Source: JAKAWQ01 sp963745975 (GTDB lineage: Bacteria; Pseudomonadota; Alphaproteobacteria; Acetobacterales; Acetobacteraceae). Taken from it: DNA of 64,000 bases. Location of the stretch: NCBI GenBank assembly GCA_963745975.1, contig CAVUZJ010000010.1:80344-144343 (forward strand), given 5' to 3'. Positions within the stretch are counted from its first letter, which is position 1. Each line of letters begins with the position of its first letter. Position numbers and translations under genes: made by a program. A model generated the notes under the pieces. The model saw only the letters and a list, made by a program, of their open reading frames with translations. It did no database searches and was not told where the DNA came from. Below are positions 25,066-33,874 of this stretch, one piece after another.

Positions 25066-26117
25066 GCGTTCACCGCGCGCAGGTGCGGACGGCTGGCCAG
25101 GACCAGGCTCTCATAGAGGTCGAGATATTCCTCGGCCATGCGCCGGGCCGTGAAACGCTCCTCGAAGCGGCGGCGGATGGCGGCGCGGTCGAAGCGCGGC
25201 AGCCGCTTGAGCGCCTGGAGCGCCTCCGCCTCGCTCTCGACGATCGCGCCGGTCAGGCCGTCCTCGAGGACTTCGGACACGGAGCCGCGGTTGTAGGCGA
25301 TCACCGGCGTGCCGCAGGCCATCGCCTCGATCATCACGAGGCCGAACGGCTCCGGCCAGTCGATCGGGAACATCAGGGCTGCGGCGCCGCTCAGGAACGC
25401 GGGCTTCTGGTCCTCGTTGATCTCGCCGATATATTCGACGTGCGGGGCGGCCAGTAGCGGTTTGATCTGCTCGTCGAAATAGTCGGTGTCCAGGCGGTCC
25501 ACCTTGGCGGCGATCTTGAGCTTCATGCCCGCGCGACCGGCGATGCGGATCGCCTTGTCGACGCCCTTCTCGGGAGAGATGCGGCCGAGGAAGGCGAGAT
25601 AGTCGGGCTTGACCGGCTGCGGGGTCAGGAGATCGCGGGGCAGGCCGTGCTGCACCGTGCCCAGCCAATTGAGATCGGGCACCGGCAGACGCTGGGAATC
25701 GGAGATCGAGACCACCGGCACGCGGGGGAAGATGTTGAAGATTTCGACGTATTCCTGCAGATCGAGCCGCCCGTGCAGGGTGGTGAGGAACGGCGTCGGC
25801 TGGCGGAGGAAGGCCGAGAACGGCAGATAATCGACATGCAGGTGCATGACGTCGAACTCGTCGGCCAGGCGGAGGATCAGCTCCAGCATGCGCAAATGCG
25901 GGGCGAGCGTGTCGCGCACGCCCGGGTCGAGCCGGAGCGCCTGCTTCGACATCGGCGCGAGGCGCGCCGAGGTAGTGGAATCGCCGCTGGCGAAGAGGGT
26001 GACGTCGTGGCCGAGGGCCACCAGCTCTTCGGTCAGGTACGAAACGACCCTTTCGGTGCCGCCGTACAGCTTCGGCGGGACCGCTTCATGCAGCGGGGCA
26101 ATTTGGGCGATGCGCAT
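25062..26117 (-). CDS. Glycosyltransferase family 4
   Basis: 351 aa GT-B enzyme. The N-terminal acceptor domain begins MRIAQIAPLHEAVPPKLYGG, with the GGTERVVSYLTEELVALGHD loop. The donor-side motifs are YLAFLGRISPEKGVDKAI and MFPIDWPEPFGLVMIEAMA, the E-x7-E element. The C-terminal ERFTARRMAEEYL is shared with the partial gene at the left window edge, so this genome has at least two close paralogues about 25 kb apart. ATG 26117 is chosen because the protein starts with the first strand there. The divergent neighbour is otsA. Confidence 0.88.
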   Translation of the reverse strand: MRIAQIAPLHEAVPPKLYGGTERVVSYLTEELVALGHDVTLFASGDSTTSARLAPMSKQALRLDPGVRDTLAPHLRMLELILRLADEFDVMHLHVDYLPFSAFLRQPTPFLTTLHGRLDLQEYVEIFNIFPRVPVVSISDSQRLPVPDLNWLGTVQHGLPRDLLTPQPVKPDYLAFLGRISPEKGVDKAIRIAGRAGMKLKIAAKVDRLDTDYFDEQIKPLLAAPHVEYIGEINEDQKPAFLSGAAALMFPIDWPEPFGLVMIEAMACGTPVIAYNRGSVSEVLEDGLTGAIVESEAEALQALKRLPRFDRAAIRRRFEERFTARRMAEEYLDLYESLVLASRPHLRAVNA

Positions 26118-26463
26118 CGTTGCGGAGACTCCTGATGGGCCATCGCATGGCCCGATCGACAACCCGAAGGAACGAGAACCCGCAACTTGCATCGTGCGGA
26201 CATCGACGAGGATCGCAATCTAGCCGGGGACTGTGGCAAAAAACGGGTTGCCCAAGGGGCTGAGAAGGGGCTGAGAAGAGGTTTTGGGCGGCGGGGCCGC
26301 CATAAAGCCGCTTTGATTGAGGAGTGTTCTAGCCGAGGATCGGTTCTTCCCCGTCCGGGCGCTGAGGCCCCGGATCGTTCGCCGGCTGCAACCATAACGC
26401 GAATGAATTGGCCGGGCCACACGCCGGCGGGTGAGCGGAACCGGGAGAGAGGAGGCAGGAGCG
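26118..26463. other. 346-bp divergent intergenic region
   Basis: No gene is seen between the divergent glycosyltransferase and otsA. A perfect 7-bp inverted repeat GGGCCAT-CGC-ATGGCCC lies at 26137-26153, in the leader of the glycosyltransferase gene. The short tandem GGGGCTGAGAA occurs twice near 26258-26280. No convincing -35/-10 pair was found. Confidence 0.5.
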
Positions 26464-27975
26464 ATGGACGAGCCTCTCACGCTTGCCGATCCCCCCTCGC
26501 CGTTTCGGGGGCTTCGGCGGCCGCGGCGAGGGCGGCTGACCGTCGTCTCCAACCGCGTCGCCCCGATCACCGAGGGCGAGCCGACCAACGGCGGGCTTGC
26601 GGCCGGGGTGCTCGACGCGCTCAGCGAAAAAGGCGGGCTCTGGTTCGGCTGGAGCGGCGAGACGACCGAGGGCGAAACCGTGGCCCAGCCGGAGCGCAGG
26701 CGGGGCGAAATCCGGCTGATGACGTTCGACCTCTCCCAGCGCGATTACGACGAGTATTATCGCGGCTTCGCCAACGGCGCGCTCTGGCCGGTGCTGCACG
26801 ACAAGCCGCATCTCGCACGGTTCGAGTGGGAGGAATTCGCCGGCTACAAGCGGGTGAACGCGCTCTTCGCCCGCGCGCTCGCCGCGAACCTCTCGCCCGA
26901 AGATCCGGTTTGGGTGCACGACTATCACCTCTTCTGCCTCGCCGAGGCGCTGCGTGCCGAGGGCGTCGGCAACCGGCTTGGCTTCTTCCTGCATACGCCC
27001 TTCCCAGCACCCTCGGTGTTCATGACCATTCCGGCCCACGCCGAGCTTGCGCGCGCGCTCTGCCGGTTCGACCTGATCGGCTTTCAGACAGAGGCGAGCC
27101 GCATGGCGTTCGAGGACTATATCCTGCGCGAGGCCGGCGGACGGCGCCTGCCGAGCGGGCAACTCGCCGCCTTCGGGCGCGCCGTGCAGACCGGGGTCTA
27201 CCCGATCGGGGTGGACGTGGACGAGGTGCGGCGGCAGGCGGAGGCTGACGCCAATCGGCGCCAGGCGGCGCGGCTCGGCGCCTCGCTCGGCGGCGGCAAG
27301 CTCATCCTCAGCGTCGACCGGCTGGACTATTCCAAGGGCCTCAAGCAGCGCTTCGCCGCCTTCGAGCATTTCCTGGAAACCCGCCCCGAGTACCACGGCG
27401 CGATCACCTTCGTGCAGATCGCCCCGCCCTCGCGGAGCGATATCGAGACCTACCGCGAGATCCGCACCGAGCTTGAGGGCGAGGCCGGGCGCATCAACGG
27501 CCGCTTCGCCGAGCTCGACTGGATGCCGCTGCACTATCTCAACAAGGGGTTCGCGCGGCATCTTTTGATGCCGCTTTATGCCCTCGCGGAGGTAGGGCTG
27601 GTGACGCCGCTCAAGGACGGAATGAACCTGGTGGCGAAGGAATACGTGGCGGCGCAAGACCCGGAGAACCCGGGCGTGCTGGTGCTCTCGCAGTTCGCCG
27701 GCGCCGCGGCCGAGCTCGACGCGGCGCTGATCGTCAACCCCTACGACCGCACCGGCGTCGCCGAGGCGATCGCAAGGGGGCTCGCCATGGAGCGCGAGGA
27801 ACGGCGCGAGCGGCACGCCGCGATGATCGCCGCACTCCGCCGCAACAGCCTGGAGCGGTGGCGCGACCGCTTCCTCGAGGACCTGGCGGGCGAGGAAAGC
27901 GCCATCCCCTACCAGCCCGCCGCAATCGCGCGGGCAGGCCGGTCAGGCCTGGCTCACTGGGGTAGTGCTGCCTGA
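26464..27975 (+). CDS. otsA: Alpha,alpha-trehalose-phosphate synthase (UDP-forming)
   Basis: 503 aa GT20 enzyme that makes trehalose-6-phosphate from UDP-glucose and glucose-6-phosphate. Motifs are VVSNRVAP at the N-terminus, PTNGGLAAGV for the phosphate loop, VWVHDYHL, LGFFLHTPFPAPSVF, ILSVDRLDYSKGLKQR and the donor-site TPLKDGMNLVAKEYVAA. The ATG at 26464 follows AGGAGG-type sequences. The otsB phosphatase is not adjacent. Trehalose is an osmoprotectant, which may link it to the betaine genes beyond. The 3' end overlaps the convergent Rieske oxygenase gene by 22 bp. Confidence 0.95.
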   Translation: MDEPLTLADPPSPFRGLRRPRRGRLTVVSNRVAPITEGEPTNGGLAAGVLDALSEKGGLWFGWSGETTEGETVAQPERRRGEIRLMTFDLSQRDYDEYYRGFANGALWPVLHDKPHLARFEWEEFAGYKRVNALFARALAANLSPEDPVWVHDYHLFCLAEALRAEGVGNRLGFFLHTPFPAPSVFMTIPAHAELARALCRFDLIGFQTEASRMAFEDYILREAGGRRLPSGQLAAFGRAVQTGVYPIGVDVDEVRRQAEADANRRQAARLGASLGGGKLILSVDRLDYSKGLKQRFAAFEHFLETRPEYHGAITFVQIAPPSRSDIETYREIRTELEGEAGRINGRFAELDWMPLHYLNKGFARHLLMPLYALAEVGLVTPLKDGMNLVAKEYVAAQDPENPGVLVLSQFAGAAAELDAALIVNPYDRTGVAEAIARGLAMEREERRERHAAMIAALRRNSLERWRDRFLEDLAGEESAIPYQPAAIARAGRSGLAHWGSAA

Positions 27976-29207
27976 AGGCGCTGCAGATACCAGTTGGCGA
28001 ACGCCTCGGTCTGGTACTCGATCGCGGTGTAGGGGCCGGGCTCATAGGCCGGGCTGCTCGTCCCGCTCTGCGCGAGCGCCACGAAATGCGCATCCTGCTC
28101 GTTCGTCACGCGCCAGACCTTGGTTAGGTTCTCGAGGTCGTAGTCCACGCCCTCGACCGCCTCCTTGTGCACGAGCCACGTCGTGCGCACCAGCGTGCGA
28201 TCGACGGCGAGCGGCAGGACCGCGAAGGTCACCGCATGGTCGCTCAGGAAATGATGCCAGGAGTTGGGCTGGGTATGCAGATGCAGCGACCCGAGTCGCT
28301 TCTCGTCGAAATCCGCCATGGGGCGCCGGCACGCAACCTTGGTGTCCATCGTGTAGGATTCGGCGTCCTCGACGAAGGCGAGCCGCTCGGTGCGGAAGCC
28401 GCTCGGCCTTCCCTCCAGAAGCTCGATCGCCTCCCACCTCAGCCCGCGCGCCTCCCAGCGCGCGACATACCCGTCGTGCACGCGCTCCTGCCGCTCGTAG
28501 CGGGCGCGCTCGGACGGACTCACATCGTTCGCGCCATAGCCGAAATAATGAAAGTACGAACGCAATAGCTCGGGATGCCCGTCGCAATGATAGCATTCCC
28601 GGTTGTTCTCCATCGTGAGCTTCCAGTTGCCCTCCTCGACGAGATCGATGCGCTTCGCAACTTTGCAGTCGGCCAACCGATGCGGCGCGAGATAGGGCGC
28701 GAAACTCGCGGCGAATTCAGCGAAATCCGCCGGCGGCTCATCCACGAGACAGACGAAGATCAGCCCGGAAACGCTCCGCAGATGCACCGCCTTGAGGCCG
28801 AGTGCGGAACGCGCGCAATCCTCGGGCAAAAGCGGCGCATGCAGGAGCTTGCCGGCTAAATCATACGTCCAGCGATGGTACGGACAGACGAGGTTGCCGA
28901 CGAACCCCCTCTCCTCCTCGAGGATCCGCGCCCCGCGATGACGGCAGACATTGTGGAACGCACGCACCTCCCCCTCATCGTCGCGAACGACGATGACCGA
29001 AGTGGTGCCGATATCCACCCGCACATAATCGCCGGGCTCGGGCACGTCCGGCTCGACGGCAACGAAAATCCAGTGCCGGCGAAAGATGAGATCGACATCG
29101 GCGGCGAAAATCTCGGGACTGTTGTAGAACGCGCCCTCGAGCCCATAACCCGCCCGCCGCCTGCCCAGCAACGCACCAATCCCCGGCTCCAGCATCACAC
29201 GCTCCAT
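27954..29207 (-). CDS. Rieske non-heme iron oxygenase, glycine betaine/stachydrine demethylase type (GbcA/Stc2)
   Basis: 417 aa. The Rieske [2Fe-2S] site is CRHRGARILEEE with CPYHRWTYDLAG (CxH...CxxH). The mononuclear iron site is ENNRECYHCDGHPELL. The start RRAGYGLEGAFYNSPEIFAADV and the 400-420 aa length fit the GbcA/Stc2 group, which oxidatively removes a methyl group from quaternary ammonium compounds and yields formaldehyde. The start is uncertain: ATG 29207 is chosen, with 29225 or 29195 possible; the in-frame sequence further upstream is repeat. It is the last gene of the ten-gene cluster. Electrons probably come from the reductase at 40787. Confidence 0.87.
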   Translation of the reverse strand: MERVMLEPGIGALLGRRRAGYGLEGAFYNSPEIFAADVDLIFRRHWIFVAVEPDVPEPGDYVRVDIGTTSVIVVRDDEGEVRAFHNVCRHRGARILEEERGFVGNLVCPYHRWTYDLAGKLLHAPLLPEDCARSALGLKAVHLRSVSGLIFVCLVDEPPADFAEFAASFAPYLAPHRLADCKVAKRIDLVEEGNWKLTMENNRECYHCDGHPELLRSYFHYFGYGANDVSPSERARYERQERVHDGYVARWEARGLRWEAIELLEGRPSGFRTERLAFVEDAESYTMDTKVACRRPMADFDEKRLGSLHLHTQPNSWHHFLSDHAVTFAVLPLAVDRTLVRTTWLVHKEAVEGVDYDLENLTKVWRVTNEQDAHFVALAQSGTSSPAYEPGPYTAIEYQTEAFANWYLQRLQAALPQ

Positions 29208-29282
29208 TGACCCACTGCCCACCATGGTGAAACGCTCACGCCAACACCGCTTCCTCCACTCCGCCATCGGCTTGCACGAAGG

Positions 29283-29487
29283 CGACAAGGCCAAGGGGAC
29301 GCTGTCCCCCTGGACCCCCTGCCAAGGGCTGAGCCCTTGGAACCCCTTCTCTGCGGCGGCTGAGGGCGATTTGGGCGCTTGCGCGACGCGCAAGCGCCCA
29401 AATCGCCCTCAGCCGCCGCAACGAACGGGGTCCAGGGCCCCAGGCCCTGGCGGGGGTTCAAGGGGGCAGAGCCCCCTTGGTCTTGCG
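29283..29487. repeat. Composite hairpin repeat region with 33-bp-arm perfect inverted repeat
   Basis: R2 (29286-29340) is a copy of R1 at 21663, with hairpins AGGGGAC/GTCCCC and CCAAGGGC-TGA-GCCCTTGG. At 29352-29420 two perfect 33-bp arms with a 3-nt loop form a 69-nt hairpin, whose 5' arm begins TGCGGCGGCTGAGGGC. R3 (about 29431-29487) has CCAGGGCC-CCA-GGCCCTGG and AAGGGGGC-AGA-GCCCCCTT and abuts the stop of the demethylase gene. The halves are related in inverted orientation. The region separates the demethylase and Rieske genes and could modulate their shared transcript. Confidence 0.9.
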
Positions 29488-31536
29488 CTACAGGTCTTTC
29501 GCCAGGCGCAGGCCTTCGTAGATGGCGGCGTGAATGTTGCGGCTGGCGATGGCGTCGCCGATGCGGAACAGGCGGAAGCCGCCGTCGGGGCTGCGTATGA
29601 TGTCCTGGGGTTTTCCTGCGATCAGGGCCGTGTAGTCCACCTCACCGCGATTGACGGACGTTGGGCGCAGCTCCTCGTAGAGGTCGGCCACGGGAAGGGT
29701 TCCGTGCTCGACCACGATCTGGTCCACTTCGCGTTCGTATTGTTCCGCGCCGAAATCGGAGCCGAGTGTGGCGACGAGTGTGTTGCCTTCGCGCCGCGCG
29801 GCCAGGAGCCGCGTGTTGATGGTGATGCGCACGCCGCAGCGGTGGAAGATTCTCGCGTAAGCGGCGTGGTTGAGCCCGCCGATCTCGGGGGCGAAGTAGC
29901 GTTCGGGCGTGACGAGCTCGACCTTGGCGCCGCTTTCGGCAAGGAACTCGGCCGCCTGCATGCCAGGGTGGGCGCCGTTGTCGTCGAAGAGCAAAACCCG
30001 TTCCGCCGGCTTCACCTCGCCGGCGAGGATGCTCCAGGTCGAGACGACAAGATCGTTCCCGCTTTCCAGGACCTCGGTGTCCGGCACGCCGCCGGTGGCG
30101 ACGAAGACGACGTCCGGGTTTTCGGCCAGGATTTCGGCGCCTTGCGCCCAGGTGGAGAAGCGGATTGCGACGTTCTGCGCTTCGAGGCGCTTGAGCCGCC
30201 ACTCGACGATGCCCATCAATTCCTTGCGGCGCGGCGCGCGCACCGCGAGCAGGATCTGGCCACCTGCCTTCTCGGTCGCTTCGAGGAGCGTGACCGCGTG
30301 GCCCCGCGCGGATGCGACGCGTGCGGCTTCGAGCCCGGCCGGGCCGGCGCCGGCGATGACGATTTTCTTGAGCGGACCGGTGGTGCGCATCACCACGTGC
30401 GGGAGGGAGGATTCGCGCCCCGTGGCGGGGTTGTGGACGCAGACGGCGTCGTTGCCTTCGTAGATCCGGTCGATGCAATAGGTGGCACCGACGCAGGGGC
30501 GGATCTCCTCCTCGCGGCCTTCCATGAGCTTCTTGACGATATGCGGATCGGCGATGTGGGCGCGGGTCATGCCGACCATGTCGAGTTTGCCCGAGACGAT
30601 GGCGTGGCGCGCGGTCGCCACGTCCTGGATGCGCGCGGCGTGGAAGACGGGAAAGTGGGTTGCGGCGCGGACCTCGCCGGCGAAATCGAGATGCGGCGCC
30701 AAGGGCGTGCCGTAGAGCGGGATCACCTGCGCGAGTGCCGCGTCCGTCTCGATATGGCCGCGGATGATGTCGAGGAAGTCGATCTGGCCGCTTGCAACCA
30801 GACGCTGGGCGATTGCGATTCCTTCGGCTTTGGTGAGGCCTTTTTCCCAGTCCTCGTCGGCGACCATGCGGATGCCGACGAGGAAGCCGGGCCTGGTTGC
30901 GGCGCGGATCGCGTTGAGAACGCGGAAGGTGAAGCGCAGGCGGTTGTCGAGGCTGCCGCCGTAGAGATCGGTGCGGTGATTGGTGGCCGGCGACCAGAAC
31001 TGATCGACGAGATGGCCGTAAGCGTTGAAGGCGATGCCGTCAAGGCCGGCTTCCTCCATGCGTGCCGCGGCGGTTCCGTAATCGGCGACGATCCGTTCGA
31101 TGTCCCACTCCTCCGCTTCCTTGGGGAAGGAGCGGTGCGCGGGCTCGCGGACCGGCGACGGGGCTAGGACGGGCAGCCAGTCCGCCTTGTTCCATGCGGT
31201 GCGCCGGCCGAGATGGGTGAGCTGGATCATCACCGCTGTGCCGTGCTCGTGGCATTCATCGGCGAGGCGGCGCATCCAGGGAACGATCTCGTCCTTGTAG
31301 GCGAGCAGGTTGCCGAACACCGGCGGCGAGTCCGGGGAGACCACGGCCGAGCCCGCGGTCATTGTCAGCGCGATGCCGCCCTTCGCCTTCTCCACGTGAT
31401 AGAGCCGGTAGCGGTCCTTCGGCATGCCGTCCTCGGAGAAGTTTGGCTCGTGCGAGGTGCTCATGATGCGGTTGCGCAAGGTGAGGCGGCCGAGCTGGAG
31501 CGGTTGCAGAAGCGGATCATCGCGTGACGGCATCAT
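29488..31536 (-). CDS. FMN/[Fe-S] N-methyl amino acid demethylase (StcD/DgcA-like, OYE/TMADH family)
   Basis: 682 aa. The N-terminal OYE barrel begins PLQLGRLTLRNRIMSTSHEP and contains MIQLTHLGRRTAW and FWSPATNHRTDLYGGSLDNR. The C-terminal half has two nucleotide-binding domains (IVIAGAGPAGLEAARVASARG; VLLFDDNGAHPGMQAAEFLA). It closely resembles N-methylproline demethylase StcD and dimethylglycine dehydrogenase DgcA. The iron-sulfur loop reads CVGATYC...C, so one of the four cysteines of the trimethylamine dehydrogenase pattern is Ala. It probably removes an N-methyl group from the tertiary amine left by the Rieske enzyme. AGGAG precedes the tandem ATGs at 31536/31533. It overlaps the cyclodeaminase gene by 20 bp. 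Confidence 0.88.
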   Translation of the reverse strand: MMPSRDDPLLQPLQLGRLTLRNRIMSTSHEPNFSEDGMPKDRYRLYHVEKAKGGIALTMTAGSAVVSPDSPPVFGNLLAYKDEIVPWMRRLADECHEHGTAVMIQLTHLGRRTAWNKADWLPVLAPSPVREPAHRSFPKEAEEWDIERIVADYGTAAARMEEAGLDGIAFNAYGHLVDQFWSPATNHRTDLYGGSLDNRLRFTFRVLNAIRAATRPGFLVGIRMVADEDWEKGLTKAEGIAIAQRLVASGQIDFLDIIRGHIETDAALAQVIPLYGTPLAPHLDFAGEVRAATHFPVFHAARIQDVATARHAIVSGKLDMVGMTRAHIADPHIVKKLMEGREEEIRPCVGATYCIDRIYEGNDAVCVHNPATGRESSLPHVVMRTTGPLKKIVIAGAGPAGLEAARVASARGHAVTLLEATEKAGGQILLAVRAPRRKELMGIVEWRLKRLEAQNVAIRFSTWAQGAEILAENPDVVFVATGGVPDTEVLESGNDLVVSTWSILAGEVKPAERVLLFDDNGAHPGMQAAEFLAESGAKVELVTPERYFAPEIGGLNHAAYARIFHRCGVRITINTRLLAARREGNTLVATLGSDFGAEQYEREVDQIVVEHGTLPVADLYEELRPTSVNRGEVDYTALIAGKPQDIIRSPDGGFRLFRIGDAIASRNIHAAIYEGLRLAKDL

Positions 31537-32518
31537 GGACTCCTGAATGGATATTGCGGCCGGCGCGCTCGTAGACGAGCGTTGCTGCCATCAAGTCGAG
31601 ATGGCCGCCGCCGCCGTTCTTGAAGATTGTGATCTCCGCGTCGCTTTGCCGGCCCGAGACCTTGTCCTGGGTGAGATCGAAGAGATCGCCCGCGATATCG
31701 GCCTTTGTGATGACGCCGTCGCGCATCGGCTGGACGATGTCGCCGGCAACGCCCGCGGTGAACCAGCGGCTGTCGACATACAGCCGGCCGCGACGCATCA
31801 CCTCGTCGTCGGCTTCGCGCATCTCCGGGGTGAATGAGCCGACCAAATCGACATGCGTGCCGGGCGCGAGCCAGGCGCCGCGGAGGATCGGGCTTCGGCT
31901 TGCGGTTGCGCAGCAGATCACGTCCGCGCTGCGCGCCGCGGCCTCGAGGTCGGTGGTGGTTTCTGCCGCGAGGCCTTGGGCGCGGAGGCGGGCAGCGAGT
32001 GCCTCCGCGGCGCTTGCGGTGCGGTTCCAGACGAGGATGCGGGCAAGGCTGGGGCGCACGGTGCGATGCGCCTCGATCTGAGAGGGCGCCTGCTTGCCGG
32101 CGCCGATCATGAGCAGGGTGCGCACGTCGCGGCGGGCGAGATAATCGGCGCCGAGCGCGGAATCGGCGGCGGTCTTGCGGATCGTGAGCGGGGTGGCTTC
32201 GATCACCGCGAGCGGCGCGCCGGTTTCGCCGTCGAAGAGCACGAAGACCGAGGCGATGGTTGGCATTCCGCGCTCGGCGTTGGCGGGGAAGACCGAGGCG
32301 AGCTTCACGCCGAGCGCCTGGCCGCGCTGCCAGGCGGCGAGGAGCAGGAGATGGTCCTCACCTTCGCCGGTTGAAGGCTGCGCGAGGAGGAGGCGTTCGC
32401 TCGCCGCGACGCCGGCGCGATGGCCGGCGCGGAGCGCGGCGATGAGGGAGGGAAAGTCGAGCGCGCCGTCGGCCTCGAAGGCGTCGATGAGACGGATGGT
32501 CCGCGCCTCTCGGCTCAC
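31517..32518 (-). CDS. Ornithine cyclodeaminase/mu-crystallin family protein
   Basis: 333 aa. The Rossmann motif TLLMIGAGKQAPSQIEAH and the substrate-side ASVFVLFDGETGAPLAVIEATPLTIRKTAA are the family signatures. ADVICCATASRSPIL and GTHVDLVGSFTPEMREAD follow. Members cyclise ornithine to proline or reduce cyclic imino acids (delta1-pyrroline-2-carboxylate), and EutC of ectoine operons is a relative. The GTG start at 32518 overlaps the M24 gene stop (GTGA). In this cluster a proline- or imino acid-related role fits a proline-betaine or ectoine-like substrate. Confidence 0.88.
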   Translation of the reverse strand: MSREARTIRLIDAFEADGALDFPSLIAALRAGHRAGVAASERLLLAQPSTGEGEDHLLLLAAWQRGQALGVKLASVFPANAERGMPTIASVFVLFDGETGAPLAVIEATPLTIRKTAADSALGADYLARRDVRTLLMIGAGKQAPSQIEAHRTVRPSLARILVWNRTASAAEALAARLRAQGLAAETTTDLEAAARSADVICCATASRSPILRGAWLAPGTHVDLVGSFTPEMREADDEVMRRGRLYVDSRWFTAGVAGDIVQPMRDGVITKADIAGDLFDLTQDKVSGRQSDAEITIFKNGGGGHLDLMAATLVYERAGRNIHSGVHDAVTR

Positions 32519-33825
32519 GGCAGGAGCGAATCGGCGAATTGCGTGCGCGAGAGCGGAACCGCGCCGTTCGCGGCGATCAGGACCTGCTGCTCGAGCTTGA
32601 CGCCCTCGGCGCCGCCGACCACGCCGAGATAGCTCTCGACCGAGACCACCATGTTCTCTTCGAACATCCCGTCATAGCCCCAATCGGCGAAATCCGCCGC
32701 GTAAGCGAGCGAAGGGTATTCGTCGACGAAGCCCACGCCGTGCACCATCGTCATATAGCGGTTCGGCACGAATGCCTCCGGAACCGGCCAGGCGCGCTCG
32801 GCGAATTCACGAAACGAGAGACCCGGGCGTAGGAGTGCGATGTTGAAGAGGACCTGTTCCTGGGCGAGGCCGTGCAGCTTGCGCTGCGCGTCCGTGGGCT
32901 TCTTTCCCGGGCAGACGTAGCTCCGCGAGATGTCGGCGAGATAGCCGTTGGGCCCGACCATGTCGGTATCGAAGCCCACCATGTCCCCGGCCTCGATCAC
33001 CCTATTGCCGCATTCCTGGAACCACGGGTTGGTGCGCTCGCCCGAGGCGAGCAGGCGGCATTCGATCCATTCGCCGTCATGGGCGATGTTGGTTTCGTGG
33101 AGGATGCTCCAGAGCTGGTTCTCGGTGAGCCCGGGTGCGAGGGCGGCGCGCATGCGGTCGATCGCGGTGTCGCACACCTCCATCGAGAGGCGGAGGCAGG
33201 CGATCTCCTCGGCCGACTTGACGGCGCGCGCGCGCTCGAGCGGCTCCTGCGCGTCGAAGAGTTCGATGCCACGGGCACGAAGCTCTTCGGCGCCCCAGGG
33301 TTCGCAGCGGTCGATCGCGAGGCGATGGTTCGCGCCCCCATGCTGGGCGACGAGGCTTGCGACTTCGGCGGCCCAGATCGCGGTTTTTTCCGCAACGCGC
33401 GGGCCGGCGATGAAATAGAACCAGGGCGTGCTGTCGCGGCGTTCGTCGATCGTTTCTATCCCGGCGCTGAGATGCCGGGTTGCCGAGAAGTCGAAGAGGA
33501 CGACCGGGCCCTCGGTGGCGACGAACGCGTAGCGGCCGGGTGCGTGCAGGGTCCAGATTGCCATGTTGCGCGTGCCGGTTGCGTAGCGGATGTTCATCGG
33601 GTCCGCGAGCAGCGCGCCGGCATAGTCGAGGCGCGCGAGCTCGGCGCGCAGGCGCGCGAGGCGGTGGGCGCGCAGCGCGGGCTGATCGATCTCGGCGAGG
33701 CGGGCCGGGAGATCGAAGCCGAGCGGCGCGGCGCCGCGCGCGCTCACGCCTTCGCTCTCCCTTGGGGCGAGCGGCCGCGCCATGCGGAGGATCCGGCTTT
33801 CGGTCACGTGCGGCGATCCGGTCAT
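32515..33825 (-). CDS. M24-family metallopeptidase (Xaa-Pro dipeptidase/creatinase/ectoine hydrolase fold)
   Basis: 436 aa. The N-terminal creatinase_N domain (LADPMNIRYATGTRNMAIW) precedes a pita-bread domain. All five metal ligands of metallopeptidases are visible: Asp in MVGFDTDMVG, Asp in LADISRSYVC, His in MVHGVGFVDEYP, Glu in VVSVESYLG and Glu in VKLEQQVLI. It should therefore be a metal enzyme, unlike true creatinase. DoeA ectoine hydrolases and prolidases share this layout. It is coupled to the cyclodeaminase gene by a GTGA overlap and sits between transport and demethylation genes, so a substrate-opening hydrolysis is plausible. Confidence 0.87.
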   Translation of the reverse strand: MTGSPHVTESRILRMARPLAPRESEGVSARGAAPLGFDLPARLAEIDQPALRAHRLARLRAELARLDYAGALLADPMNIRYATGTRNMAIWTLHAPGRYAFVATEGPVVLFDFSATRHLSAGIETIDERRDSTPWFYFIAGPRVAEKTAIWAAEVASLVAQHGGANHRLAIDRCEPWGAEELRARGIELFDAQEPLERARAVKSAEEIACLRLSMEVCDTAIDRMRAALAPGLTENQLWSILHETNIAHDGEWIECRLLASGERTNPWFQECGNRVIEAGDMVGFDTDMVGPNGYLADISRSYVCPGKKPTDAQRKLHGLAQEQVLFNIALLRPGLSFREFAERAWPVPEAFVPNRYMTMVHGVGFVDEYPSLAYAADFADWGYDGMFEENMVVSVESYLGVVGGAEGVKLEQQVLIAANGAVPLSRTQFADSLLP

Positions 33826-33874
33826 GACGAGCGTTCCTCTGTGGTGGGCGTCGCCTGCTGCGGCAGTCCGGCGG

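Noticed and set aside
29208..29393. Longer N-terminus for the Rieske oxygenase
   Set aside because: The added residues are translated from the hairpin repeat region and have no family similarity; a start near 29207 fits homologue length.
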